Part shown: piece after piece, positions 11,405 through 21,535 of the stretch | Numbering within the stretch: the stretch's first letter is position 1 | Layout: every line of letters begins with the position of its first letter | Assembly: GCA_027924585.1 (NCBI GenBank) | Contig: BSBM01000151.1 | Coordinates: forward strand, 13,166,001 to 13,230,000 | Direction of reading: 5' to 3' | DNA: 64,000 nt | Source of the DNA: Larix kaempferi | Taxonomy: Eukaryota; Streptophyta; Pinopsida; Pinales; Pinaceae | The notes under the pieces: model-generated | The model's input: only the letters and a program-made list of their open reading frames with translations | Databases searched by the model: none | What the model was told of the DNA's origin: nothing | Position numbers and translations under genes: made by a program

Positions 11405-12350
11405 ACCCCTAGAACAGATGCATGACATTCTCCTCATTCTGATTACATAGGTAGCATTTGCTTGGACCATGGAGGCTCCTACGCTGCAAGAAATCCCACG
11501 TCGGGATCCTATTAACCAGAATGCACCACATGAACAATCCTACCTTATGTGGGCACTGAAGTTTCCATAATTTTTTCCACCACCATACCTGATCTCTAAC
11601 CAAAATGTTCTCACTAATCCATTGGTATCCTCCTTTTGGAGTATAATTACCCGAGGGATCCCCATCCCATACAAGTGAGTCATCTTGTTCATTCAAATAT
11701 ATCTGATCCCTACTGAGAGCCCGCAGATACTAACTAAGTTCATCCTCCATCTTTGCTCCCAAACCAAAAGAATATGCCCTCCTCCAAACAGGACTACCCA
11801 TCCAAACATTCTCCCTATCTGCCAGTTTATTGAGATAATAAAGATCTCTCTGCCCCAACTCCTCATTCAAACCGGCTGACAGTACATGTTGAGCTTCACA
11901 TCCCACCCAAGGATCACACCCGATCCTTACTCTTTGACCATTACCAACATCCCAAACCAGATTCTGATCAATAACATCAAAAGAGGATACCAAAGCTTTC
12001 CAAATGCATGATCCACCTTTATGAGATTTATGAGGAGTCTTGATCCAAGATTCAACAGAGTCCGGGTCAACATATTTATGGATCATTACTCTTTCCCAAA
12101 AACCCCCAAACTTTATTAAACGCCATCCATACTTCGCTGCCAAAGCTTTGGAAAAGTGAAATATGTTCTTCAGTCCCCATCCTCCCAGTGACTTAGGTAC
12201 TGCAATACGATCCCACTTGACCCAAGGAGTAACATGAGCATCCTCCTTGCCATTCCAAAGAAATCTGAAGCAGATTTTTCTCGTTGAATCCAAGATGCCC
12301 TTAGGAATCCATGCCAAAGACATCCAGTATATTGATATTGCTTCCAGCAC
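11405..12350 (-). pseudogene. LINE ORF2 C-terminal fragment (post-RT to zf-RVT)
   Basis: The minus strand from 12350 to 11409 encodes the part of a plant L1-type non-LTR retrotransposon after the RT catalytic core. It has SIYWMSLAWIPKGILD, ICFRFLWNGKED, WVKWDRIAVPKSLGGWGLKN, then WLK-type linker sequence. After a break at about 11700 comes the zf-RVT region with WWKKLWKLQCPHKVGLFMW and CYLCNQNEENVMHLF. The two parts are in different frames, and the catalytic YADD region and endonuclease are absent. A 5'-truncated, dead copy is the simplest reading. I could not find a target duplication. Confidence 0.9.
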
Positions 12351-12354
12351 AGAC

Positions 12355-12560
12355 TTTACAAGTAATATTATTATTAACTAAATAACTATAATATGAATTA
12401 AATTATTTTATAATTATTATGTTTAATTAATTATTATAAAATAATAATATTGTTTAAATAAACAAGGTTATTAATCAAATAATTAAATTATGTATTTCAT
12501 TAAAATTATTAAACAATATTATTCTATTAATATTTCGAAGATATGTGTACGCGCACATAT
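12355..12560. repeat. AT-rich repeat, shared with 36841-37050
   Basis: Phrases such as TAATATTATTATTAACTAAATAAC, then ATAATTATTATGTTTAATTA and TATTTCATTAAAATTATTAAA, occur in the same order at 36841-37050. The match is too ordered to be compositional chance, so this is a dispersed AT-rich repeat. Confidence 0.65.
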
Positions 12561-12568
12561 TATTAACC

Positions 12569-14050
12569 TGTCAGAAGATAGAAGATAAAAATAGAAGCCG
12601 ATGCATGAGAAGAATATATAAATATGTTATACATGATTGATGAATTAAAAAATGTAAAGCAAATTCTCGTCTCCCTTGAAGGCAATGTGCTTTTCTTTGT
12701 GCAGGATATCATTCTAAGTCTCTCTTCTTTATCTTTCTCTTGCTATGTAATTTCACCAGCGGTGATTGATGTAAGATACATTCTTTGCTATCTATCAATC
12801 TACTAAGGAAGGTTTTTATGGGGTTTTCTCCCTCAAGTCATAGAGGGTTTCCCCAAGAAAAATTCATGTGTCGAATGTGATTGCTTATGTGTATTATTGT
12901 TATTTGATTTCGGTTAGATTTTTAGCCCAGTAGGAACTCCGCATAGTTTTGTCTTGTATGTGGAAGTGACCTTGCATTTACACTATCTAGGCTACTTGAA
13001 GTTGTAATGTTGATTTTACAAAGTTGTATTAAGTGACTCTTATATAAAGTGACTTTTATAAAGTGTCATTCTTGTTATTTTTATAAAGTGACTTTATTTC
13101 ATAAAGTGCACTTATGACATAAAGTGAAATAACTTTATTAAAATATAAGTGATTTATTTAGAGGGAATAAATCGCATCCCTTGATCTTGTCAAGGCAATA
13201 TTAGATCTTGATCTTTGGATTTAGGGGTTGGGAAGGTGAAAAGTCATTTTCTAATTATAAGAGAAAACCTAGGGTAGTGTGCAAGACACGGTTTACAAGC
13301 GAAATTTTTGAGAGATGGTTGAGAGGAGAAAAGTGATTTTGCAGCAGATTTGGCATCTTTCCCAAGAGAGTTGGGGCACAAATCCCAAGACAAAAAAATT
13401 TGTGAGAGAAGGGATGACAGTGTTTTATCAGCAGGGAGGTCGTACTGTACTATACAGCTGGGAGCTTGTACTGTATAGATCCATACAGTCCATACAGCAG
13501 AAGTACATGCACACATTTCGAGGTTGTTCCAAGGCACGAATTTTGAGGAGAAGGTTGTATGTTGCAGGCAGTTCCATACTGTTCCATACAACATAGGTTT
13601 GGAACACATTATGAATTTGTTGTACCTATTGGGCCTTACAGGTCGTACGATCATTTTTGGCATGTTTTTCAAGACATAAATCTGGGACTGTTTTGGGTGT
13701 TTGCAAGTGAGTTTTTCATACTGTTATTTTTTATGCCAAATGGATTACTGCTATAGCTTTTGAACTCTCTGAAAATAATAATAAATTTCTCTTGTTGGGT
13801 ATTCCCCTTTGGATTTTTTCTTGGGCTAGACAGTCCAAAATATTGGTGTCTATTTGAGTTCATTAATTGTTGTTACTAGTGTTTTTCCGGTGCAAATTAC
13901 ACCTAGTATTTGTATTTCAACTTTCAAGTTACATGGGAATGTGTGCAAATTAATTGCATTTAATGTGGGTTCTTGTATAAGTCTAAAATATGTCATATTC
14001 TAAGTGTTTGATGAAACTAAAGTCCTTTAGTTTCCAATTCTTCAACAATT
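12569..14050 (+). repeat. LTR-like region of a gypsy family, copy A
   Basis: This sequence recurs at 30985-32470 (copy B), 45241-45760 (3' half, copy C) and 57676-57771 plus 63950-64000 (copy D, split by a Copia element). It contains a TATA-like ATATATAAATATG near 12615 and a pyrimidine-rich stretch, and in copies A and C it is followed by gypsy gag. Those properties fit a long terminal repeat. I could not fix its exact ends: the left end is cut at the AT-rich repeat, and no clean TG...CA pair or primer-binding site was found. Confidence 0.6.
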
Positions 14051-15299
14051 TTTAAGTATTATTGTAGTTCCAAATTAAAGATAAAAAATTAATAGTTGCA
14101 AACCATGAAGTTACTTTACGGTTGCTTGATTCCAAGGAACTAAATGTTATTATTTATGAATGTGATATTTGGGATCAATTCAGTAAGACCCAAGAAAATA
14201 CTCCCTAAGAATTATGAAATGTAATTTTACATTTTTACCTTTTAAAAGACATTGTAATTATTTAAATGCCAAATATTCTAGGAACCGAGAAGTCGTGATT
14301 GACTTTAGGAATGTGAAAGGGAACTTATGAGTTACTTTGTAAAACAATAAATGAAGGGGGAAAGGAGGAAAAGGGGCTTTTGGCACAGGAGCCTTTGTTG
14401 CTCATTCTATTGTAAGAACTATTTCTAGGGATGAATGCAAAGGATGCTGGACTCAAGTTTTGGCATGGAAACTATGAATGTGATGAAGATGAATGTTACA
14501 AAATTATTTTCTCCTTCATGCTCGCTCCTATGCAATGAGATTGTTTTAATTTATGTTTGACTATTCTAATAGCCGTCTTCTTTACTTTGTATGCACTTTC
14601 ATGGAATCTTTGCTTTTTACAAGTTGTGAATGTGGGATGTTTTAGAAATATGATTATTTCTATGTGTTATTTCATTATGTGATTGGTGTACATTTTTACT
14701 ATCACGGTTGTTTGTTCTTTGGATGTGTACTTTGATTTTATTTGTAGCATGTTCCTTTTAATTCACTCCTAACTAGGATATGGTAGAATAGTTTAGGACT
14801 GCATCGTAGGTTTAGGTAGAATGCATTTCATCCTCTTAAACAATAAAAATCCTAAACGATGGGCTAGGCCGCACCTCGTAAAACCCCCAAACTAGTTAAC
14901 AATAGTTGAGCTAGAATCTGGACAGATTCCCTATTCAAACAGTTGGAAGTCTAATTGGGGATTTCTTCGGGGAGAACCCCTACTGTCAATGCAAGGAAAT
15001 TTCAAGGACTCAATGGTCTCTCTCATTAGGAGGGATGTCAATGCATGGCTGGAAAAGGAGTTCCTATTTCATGTGGATAATCCTAATGGTCTTCACCCAA
15101 AAAATATTGGCCTGAAAAATTTAGTCCCTTTAGAAGTAGAAACCGGACATGACATTGATAATTTTGAAGGCAACCACCTAGAGATAAAACAACCAAAGTC
15201 TTCTCCTAAACATCTATATGCAGTACCTCAACAAGAAGTCAATCGTTTTCATCATTTCACCTGAGCTTATCTTAATTTGATAAACAAGTTACCTGTTTC
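14051..15299 (+). pseudogene. Gypsy leader and truncated gag N-terminus, copy A
   Basis: The region matches 45760-46981 almost base for base. From the ATG at 14821 it reads MHFILLNNKNPK, then an in-frame TAG near 14893 where copy C has CAA (Gln). It continues through VSLIRRDVNAWLEKEFLFHV, PNGLHPKN and YAVPQQEVNRFHHFT to a stop at 15264. Similarity to copy C ends at about 15299, a truncation point. The product would be the N-terminal part of a Ty3/gypsy Gag. Dead copy. Confidence 0.75.
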
Positions 15300-17239
15300 A
15301 CCCGAGCATATTCTTATTGACCATAGGACTCTTCTGGTTAGTCATATCATCAATCAAAGTAAGAAACATAATATGCATAAACTGTTGATTACTTAAACTT
15401 CTAACTTCAAGAATAATCATTCATACAAAAGTATAAGATCCTAACACAAGGTAGGATTCTAACTTGATATAGGAAAAACATATCTAGATTATCATGCTTG
15501 TTAGTGATGTCTAACATACCCATATAATGTCTTTTTGTTCTTCTTAAAAGACTTGTGCTAGTAACCTACATATCTCATAGGTTAAGCATTGTAGAACCAA
15601 ATTATACATACCTCATAAGTAGAGCTTCTATGTGATCCATGACTATGGATGGGTCTTTGTCTTCATGTCACCATGGTCATATGTTCTTGATCTAGAACTT
15701 TATTTGTCTTTCTTGATGTACCTTTCATGTTAGCGGTCAATATCATCCTCATACAACACCACAGTGCATTAGTACAATCATAAGTGTCATAACCCTAATC
15801 AATGAATGTATTCTATCATTCACATGCATTCATACTTTTACTAGGATGATAAGACAAGTCTAACATTAATCAAGATTGTACTAACCTAAATAGTATGAAG
15901 ACAAACATATCATAAACTTAATCATGAACATACATGTATCTCCTCAAGTCATACCTATCGATATTGCTTGTATCATTCTTATGTAAGGCCTTAGCCTCAT
16001 CTCCCTCTGGAATTGGAACTTCTTCACTTATGTAGGTGTCCAATTCATTCTCTTCTAGGATTAACCCAATCCACTATGATTTGCTGAGACTGGATCTGGA
16101 GTTGGATTAGGGTTTGTCAGAGAAACCCTAAAAATTCAAATTTTGAATTTCAAACTTCTGAATGGATGGAAAGATGTGCCTTGTTGAGCTAATCAAGCTG
16201 GTATACTTCAATTTTGAAAACTGCAAAATTTGACCCCTCAAAATTGCCTTTGAAACTTCTGGATCTTCTGGACAGGATCCCGAACTAAGGTTTGATAAAG
16301 CCCGGTCTTCTTCCCATCCAAAAGGTTCGATCTTGTGTTCTAAACTTTGATTTTTCTAAGGAGCTTCCAGCTGTGGTCACAGATTTCAAAAATTCCAACT
16401 TTTGCAAAAGCCCTAATTTTCCACCTTTCCGATCAAAATCCTGAACTAGGGTTTGATCAAGCCCGACCTTCTACCCAACCAAAAAATTCGGTTTTGATCT
16501 CTAAATTTCGATTTTGATGAGGATAATTCAACCGTGGTCTTCGATTCCAAAAATTCCAACTTTCTTTGAAGCCCTAAATTCCCACAGCAATGACAAGCCA
16601 AGAATGAAGGTGCTGAGAATCCAATTTTGTTTTGACATAAATATGCACCTTATTGTTTCTGGTGCATCTATGAAATTATGAATCCACAAGGTCTAAAAAT
16701 TCGGCTTCCTGTATCCTGAACTATCATATTTACAAACCCACAGGTTTGACCTCAATTGGATTCTTTGAGCTATATTTATGCCAAGTGTCACAACGTGGCA
16801 TAAAACAGGAGAGCGAACTTGTACGGTGTGCCACGTGTCACTGTTTCAACTTCAGCCTCTGAAAAACTTACCTGAGAAACTAAAGTCCGTTCTCTTATTG
16901 TCACCTTTTACAGAATTTCATTTGGAACTTCCTAGCCCAATTTGTGACCTTTTTTCCTAGGTCACCTATTTATGACTGAGATCTGGAAGGGGCAGAAACC
17001 CTATATTGTACGGATCATATATCACAAAGTACAACGAATCAGATGTTGTGCTTCGGACACAAGGTACATGGGGATGTTACCTTCGGCCTATAAAAGTTTC
17101 AGATCCTGAACCTTCGCCAAAATGGATTTATAGCGAAAGTGCTACGATGACTGGTTTTTGCTATATCAAGCCCTAGCTTCCGATTTGTCACAAGTGCAAC
17201 AAGTCTCATAAATTCCACAGCATGCCTTCCTTCAAGATA
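15300..17239 (-). other. Interior of a decayed minus-strand LTR element
   Basis: The block lies on the inner side of the primer-binding site at 17240-17251, so it should be the leader and body of the element whose 5' LTR is 17252-17889. I find no gag or pol motif on the minus strand, only non-coding sequence with many CCCTAA/TTAGGG-like and AAACCCTA phrases. It may be a large non-autonomous derivative or a badly decayed copy. Confidence 0.4.
16281..16580. repeat. Diverged tandem duplication, ~160-bp unit
   Basis: GAACTAAGGTTTGATAAAGCCCG at about 16282 matches GAACTAGGGTTTGATCAAGCCCG at about 16443. Each is followed by a TTC(G/T)-rich segment, AACTTTGATTTT / ATTTCGATTTT, GTGGTC, and CAAAAATTCCAACTTT. 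The two units differ at many positions, so the duplication is old. It sits in the presumed leader of the 17252 LTR element. Confidence 0.75.
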
Positions 17240-17251
17240 GCTCTGAGACCA
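17240..17251 (-). promoter_or_regulatory. Primer-binding site of LTR element (initiator tRNA-Met type)
   Basis: Plus-strand GCTCTGAGACCA reads TGGTCTCAGAGC on the minus strand, one base from the usual TGGTATCAGAGC Copia primer-binding site. It abuts the LTR start at 17252 with no spacer, the same arrangement as in the intact Copia at 63480-63491. Confidence 0.7.
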
Positions 17252-17889
17252 TGTTAGATTTTCATCATTTAATTCAATAGATCTAGGATCTTAACTGAAA
17301 GAACAACATGTACAGCATATCAAGCATAAGAGACAAGAGACAAGAGACACAAAACATTTCACCGGGGAAAACCAAGAAGGTGAAAAACCCTGCAACTTCC
17401 TCAAAGATAGAATAAGCATCAATACAAGGATCACCATGATCAAATCCAAGAGATAGATATCTTCAGCAGCATGCTCCTCCTCCACTTGTGCGCACCCTCC
17501 TCTTCTCTCACTAATGGGAAGTGAGTGAATAATAGAATGTGTAAAATGAGAGAGACACACTCTCTATTTAGACACTAACTTTCACTTGACCTTTACTCAA
17601 CTAGGTCGGCCTCAACTTAACCACTTAACATAATGCTGACTAGGATGACCCCTACTAGGGTGGTCTAATAACCCTTTGACCCTCATGACTCATACAGGGC
17701 CGACCCCATCAAGGTGGTCTAATAACTCATCAAGTATAAGTTACGACACTTACAATATAACTTGCGACACATGCAAGTACAACTGACGACACTTCCAATC
17801 AAAGGAATAATACATCTCCATTGGGGATACAATAAAGTACAAATACAATATAAAAGTGAATATCTTCCAAAGTTACAAATACATCAACA
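17252..17889 (-). repeat. Copia-type 5' LTR, 638 bp
   Basis: It starts TGTTAGATTTT directly after the primer-binding site and plausibly ends ...ATCAACA at 17889, giving TGTT...AACA inverted ends. On the minus strand a TATA-like CTAAATAGAG lies near 17560-17575, the same kind of box (TTTAAATAGAG) seen in the younger Copia LTR. No partner LTR is visible to the left, so the element is truncated or its 3' LTR lies under later rearrangements. Confidence 0.6.
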
Positions 17890-18059
17890 ATAACCCTCAG
17901 GTAGACTACACTTTAAAATTCAATCTCCCTTGCTATCTTGAGATATCCATTCTTTCTCTCGATGCTTTGGTGATATGATTTCCATATTGAACAACTAGCA
18001 TAAAGTATTGGTCTCACCAACCCTAACCCTAGGGTTCCTCTTTCAAGTAGCCTTTCTAA
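17890..18059. other. Spacer between LTR and promoter-like repeat
   Basis: Short stretch with CTTTGGTGATATG phrases that reappear at 18118-18130. Nothing else identified. Confidence 0.3.
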
Positions 18060-18787
18060 GATTCCATACTCTAGAGAGATTTTCCTTGCTCATCAATCAA
18101 ATTCACCTCTTCACTCAACACTTTGGTGATATGTTTCCCAAATTGATTAGCATACCCACCAAAGCTCCAACACAAATCTTCTTGTGAAGTCTATACTTCA
18201 AATTCCACCCCTTACTTATTGTGCCTCATTAATATTATACATATATATAAATGAGATTAGATCCATGTTAACTCCAAATCATTTAAGCAATATTTGCATT
18301 TAATCTTATTAACACCTACTCTTAAATTTTTGAAAATGGATTTATATTAACCTAAATCCCAACCATTTATTATTAAAAAGAGAAGAAAAAGTATAAAACA
18401 AAATAAAAAAGAAAGAAGATAGTCCTCTATCAAATATTTAATCCCATATTTTAATTTTGATAATAATAATTTTATTTTAATATTACAATCTCACCAATTG
18501 GCAAAGCTCTATTTTAGTTTTAATAATAATAATTTTATTTTAATACTACAAACTAACCCATTAACATAGCCATATTTTAATTTTAATAATAATAATTTCG
18601 TTTTAATATAAACACCTTACTGATCAAATGGAAATCAATGTGTTCACAAATACCAAATTGATATAGAAAACCCTTGGTAGAAGAGATTCACTATTTATAG
18701 GAGAAATGACCCCAACACAAATCTATAAATAAAATTGCATGCAATCAAGAAAAGAACCCTACATATCTATAAATAAAATTCTGCGCT
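18060..18787 (+). repeat. Promoter-like repeat P1
   Basis: The block matches 20541-21480 (P2, upstream of the gene at 21536) and in part 49785-50480 (P3). Shared landmarks are ACTCTAGAGAGATTTTCCTT, CCAAATCATTTAAGCA, TTTGCATTTAATCTTATTAA, several ATTTTAATTTTAATAATAATAATTT runs and a terminal CTATAAATAAAATT with a TATA-like core. Unlike P2, it is not followed by the gene's first exon, since at about 18788 the similarity ends. Confidence 0.8.
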
Positions 18788-19530
18788 CTAATTTATATGG
18801 CATAAATGTTGGTCATTTGTCGTAACTTGCCTAATATGACTTCCTGAACCTGTGGATGCCAGAACTATTGTGTCATTTGGTTCAACAACAATAGGCCGAC
18901 TATATACATCATCATTTGGAATGTAAGTAACCATGGGCAAGAGCACCATGTCTATATGTCTATCTACACTTGTGTTTGTAGAACCATCATCAATTTTGTT
19001 GTCCTGTTTAAATAGGTATTGACTACTTCCACGACTTTCAACTCCATAAATCAGATTAATAGACTTATTTGGAAACAGTTGTTGAGAACAATGTGTAAGT
19101 GTTTTGTCCATTACACCTGTGGAAACATTTTCATATTTATTGACATGAAAACTAGATGGTGATATGGAACTGGCCGTGTCATTCAATTTAATGTCCAAAA
19201 CATCAATTTGACCATTTTCATATTCTTTATCAGGTTTTTCTTCTTGGACTTGAAAATTAGATTTAGATTTAATTTCCAAGTCTTTGTCATCATTAAATGA
19301 GTATGCAACATCAATATAAACATTAGAGTTCTAAGCGGTTGCAATTTCAGGCCCTTTGTCGTAGCAGTCATCTCTTGTACTATTTTCTGCTTGTGTTAAT
19401 TCATGGGGCAGTTCCTCTCTATATGATAGAATTGTTTTATTTTTATGACATTCATTGCTTTCACTCTCCTTTTTATGTTATTCTTCAAATGGTTCTTTGG
19501 ACTTTCTTTCGATCATGGCATCTTTTTATT
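18788..19530 (-). pseudogene. Decayed open frame of unknown family
   Basis: The minus strand carries one frame from about 19530 to 18788 with two stops (TAA near 19480, TAG near 19333). The last 163 codons are open: MEIKSKSNFQVQEEKPDKEY, later STGVMDKTLTHCSQQLFPNK and VEPNDTIVLASTGSGSHIRQ. The sequence is acidic and hydrophilic, rich in Asn, Ser and Asp, with no motif I recognise. Upstream codons continue in the same frame (ELPHELTQAENSTRD), which argues for former coding rather than chance. It lies left of the minus-strand LTR at 20285-20540, so it could be part of that element's body. Function unknown. Confidence 0.5.
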
Positions 19531-20270
19531 ATTCCGTCTATAGTTTTTGAAATATCTCCCATTATCTCTTATTTAAGTTTCCTCATTTCTTCATATAAAT
19601 TGTCATTTTTTCAAGACATTTGTGTGCATGAATATTTTTTTCTCACTTAAGGATAAAAGTATTTAGGGTAAAGGTTCATGGCGATAGTGCCCACGCTACT
19701 TATATTCCTTCTTTCCTAGCTTCAGCAATAGGTTAGTAAGGGCCAGCATTCCCACTTCATAGGTTGTTGTTGGTGGAAGGGGTAAGGGGTAAATAGTGCA
19801 TGCCATCCATACTAAACTTCGATTCTTGGTTGAGTGAATTGGCTGGTAAGGATAAGGGTAAGGAAAAATCCCTCCCTGATAAGAGAAGGCATATGGGATT
19901 CATGAAAGTGTCGGGTCTAGTTATAAGGTAAGAGATCATCATCAACCCATCCAATCCAGTGCTTCTAATAGAAGGATAATGTGAGTTGGGCATAGTAACT
20001 CCCTCTCCTAGGATGAAGTAGTAAATCAAGTCAAGGGTAAGGTGATCCGGTTCTGAAAGAGATGGATTAGGTGCTTCTTCTACCACCATATAATAACTAA
20101 TTAGTATATTTAATAATTCAATTTTATTTTTAATAATAATATTAATAAAGTTTTATTAATAATATATCTTCCCTTTTATTATTATATCACTTCTATTATA
20201 AATGCTAGTTTTATAAAGCCATGTGCTTGTTTTTTTTCTTAACTTAAATTAACTAAATGCCCAAGAAGGG
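19531..20270 (-). other. Probable leader of the 20285 LTR element
   Basis: On the minus strand this region follows the primer-binding site at 20271-20282. A 110-codon minus-strand frame at 19757-20089 has no recognisable motif. Otherwise nothing is identified. Confidence 0.35.
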
Positions 20271-20282
20271 GCTCTGATACCA
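20271..20282 (-). promoter_or_regulatory. Primer-binding site, TGGTATCAGAGC
   Basis: Plus-strand GCTCTGATACCA is the exact complement of the common plant Copia primer-binding site for initiator tRNA-Met, identical to that at 63480-63491. It is separated by two bases from an LTR start TG at 20285. Confidence 0.8.
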
Positions 20283-20284
20283 CT

Positions 20285-20540
20285 TGAAGTGTAAAATCTT
20301 ATGAACACCCACAATATTTCTAAAACACCCACAAATATTCGAAATCCACATTTTAATAACGAAATAATGTATGGATGATGTTATGTACAATGGCTTGGCC
20401 ACCTTTAAATATGGCTTGGCATTAATATGAGGAGACACGTCCTCTTGTTAACATATTATAATTAATGTTTATTAAATATTCTAAAATATTATTATTTATT
20501 AATTATTATGTTACTTATTTACTATTTAATATTTGTAACA
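20285..20540 (-). repeat. Short 5' LTR of a minus-strand Copia-like element
   Basis: A 256-bp block beginning TGAAGTGTAAAATC and ending ATTTGTAACA sits between a perfect primer-binding site and the exact point where similarity between P1 and P2 begins (20541). That coincidence of boundaries supports insertion of an LTR element at the edge of P2. No second LTR was found on the left. Confidence 0.6.
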
Positions 20541-21480
20541 ATTTCATACTCTAGAGAGATTTTCCTTGCTCATCAAGCTTACCTATTTACGCGGCACTTA
20601 AGTGATATGTTCCCCAAATTGATTAGCATGCCCACCAAAGCCCCAACACAATTTGTCTATGAAATATATACTTCAAAGCCCACCCATTACTTGTTGTGGT
20701 TCATATATATATATATATATATATATATAGATCCATCTTAAGTCCAAATCATTTAAGCACTATTTGCATTTAATCTTATTAACACCTAATTTTATTTGGA
20801 TTTATGTTAACACAAACTCAACCATACATTATTAGAAAGAGAAGAAAAAAAAATAAAAATAAAAACAAGATAGTTACCTATAAAATATTTAACCATATTT
20901 TAGTTTTAATAATAATAATTTTATTTTAATATTACAACCTAACCAATTAACATAGCCCTATTTTTATTTTAATAATAATCATTTATTTTAATATTACAAA
21001 CTCACCAATTAACATAACCATATTTTAATTTTAATAATAATAATTTCATTTTATTATGACCACCTCCTAGGAGATGGTTGAGCTCTCTAGAATAATGATC
21101 CTACCATTAAATTATCCTATCTTAGATAGGATGGTTAGGGCTAGGAGCAAGATGGTCTAGCCAAGACGGCTGTATCATTATTTAAGATAGTTGAGCAGCT
21201 AACCATCACTGAAACTTGCAGTGAGCAAGTTGGGCTAACTATCACTGAAATTATATTTTTAGAGGTGTAAGGTGGATCTACAGTATGAGGTGAGTTCTGA
21301 GCAAGTTTTTCATCCTTTAACTTAATTGAAATCAACGTGTATACAAATTAGCAAAGTGATACAGATAACCCTTGACATAGGAGACTTGCATGAAATTGAC
21401 CACAACACAAATCTATAAATAAAATTGCATGCAATAAGCAAAAGGAACCCTAGAAATACCTATAAATCAAATTCTGCGGC
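20541..21480 (+). promoter_or_regulatory. Promoter-like region P2 of the gene at 21536
   Basis: This second copy of the P repeat contains a pure (AT)13 tract at 20703-20728, AT-rich runs and two TATA-like boxes, ATCTATAAAT at 21411-21420 and TATAAATCAA at 21461-21470. The second lies about 70 bp before the ATG at 21536, a normal plant distance. A block at about 21074-21311 is absent from P1 and P3. It includes a perfect 8-bp stem, ATCCTATC and GATAGGAT, near 21114-21132. Confidence 0.55.
20703..20728. repeat. (AT)13 microsatellite
   Basis: Uninterrupted AT dinucleotides within P2. P1 has only a short ATACATATATATAAA at the matching place. Confidence 0.95.
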
Positions 21481-21535
21481 ACCAGTATTAGCAACTACAC
21501 CCAAAAACTTTCGCGGTTGAAAACTTTACGATTCC

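Noticed and set aside
12624-12806. 60-codon frame preserved in LTR-like copies A (12624-12806) and B (31032-31214)
   Set aside because: It lies just downstream of the TATA-like box in an LTR-like region. The copies are closely related, so an open frame of this length persists without selection, and substitutions between copies are largely non-synonymous.
18020-18050. Telomere-like CCCTAACCCTAGGG
   Set aside because: Only about two units and not an array. Not evidence of a telomere or interstitial telomeric tract.
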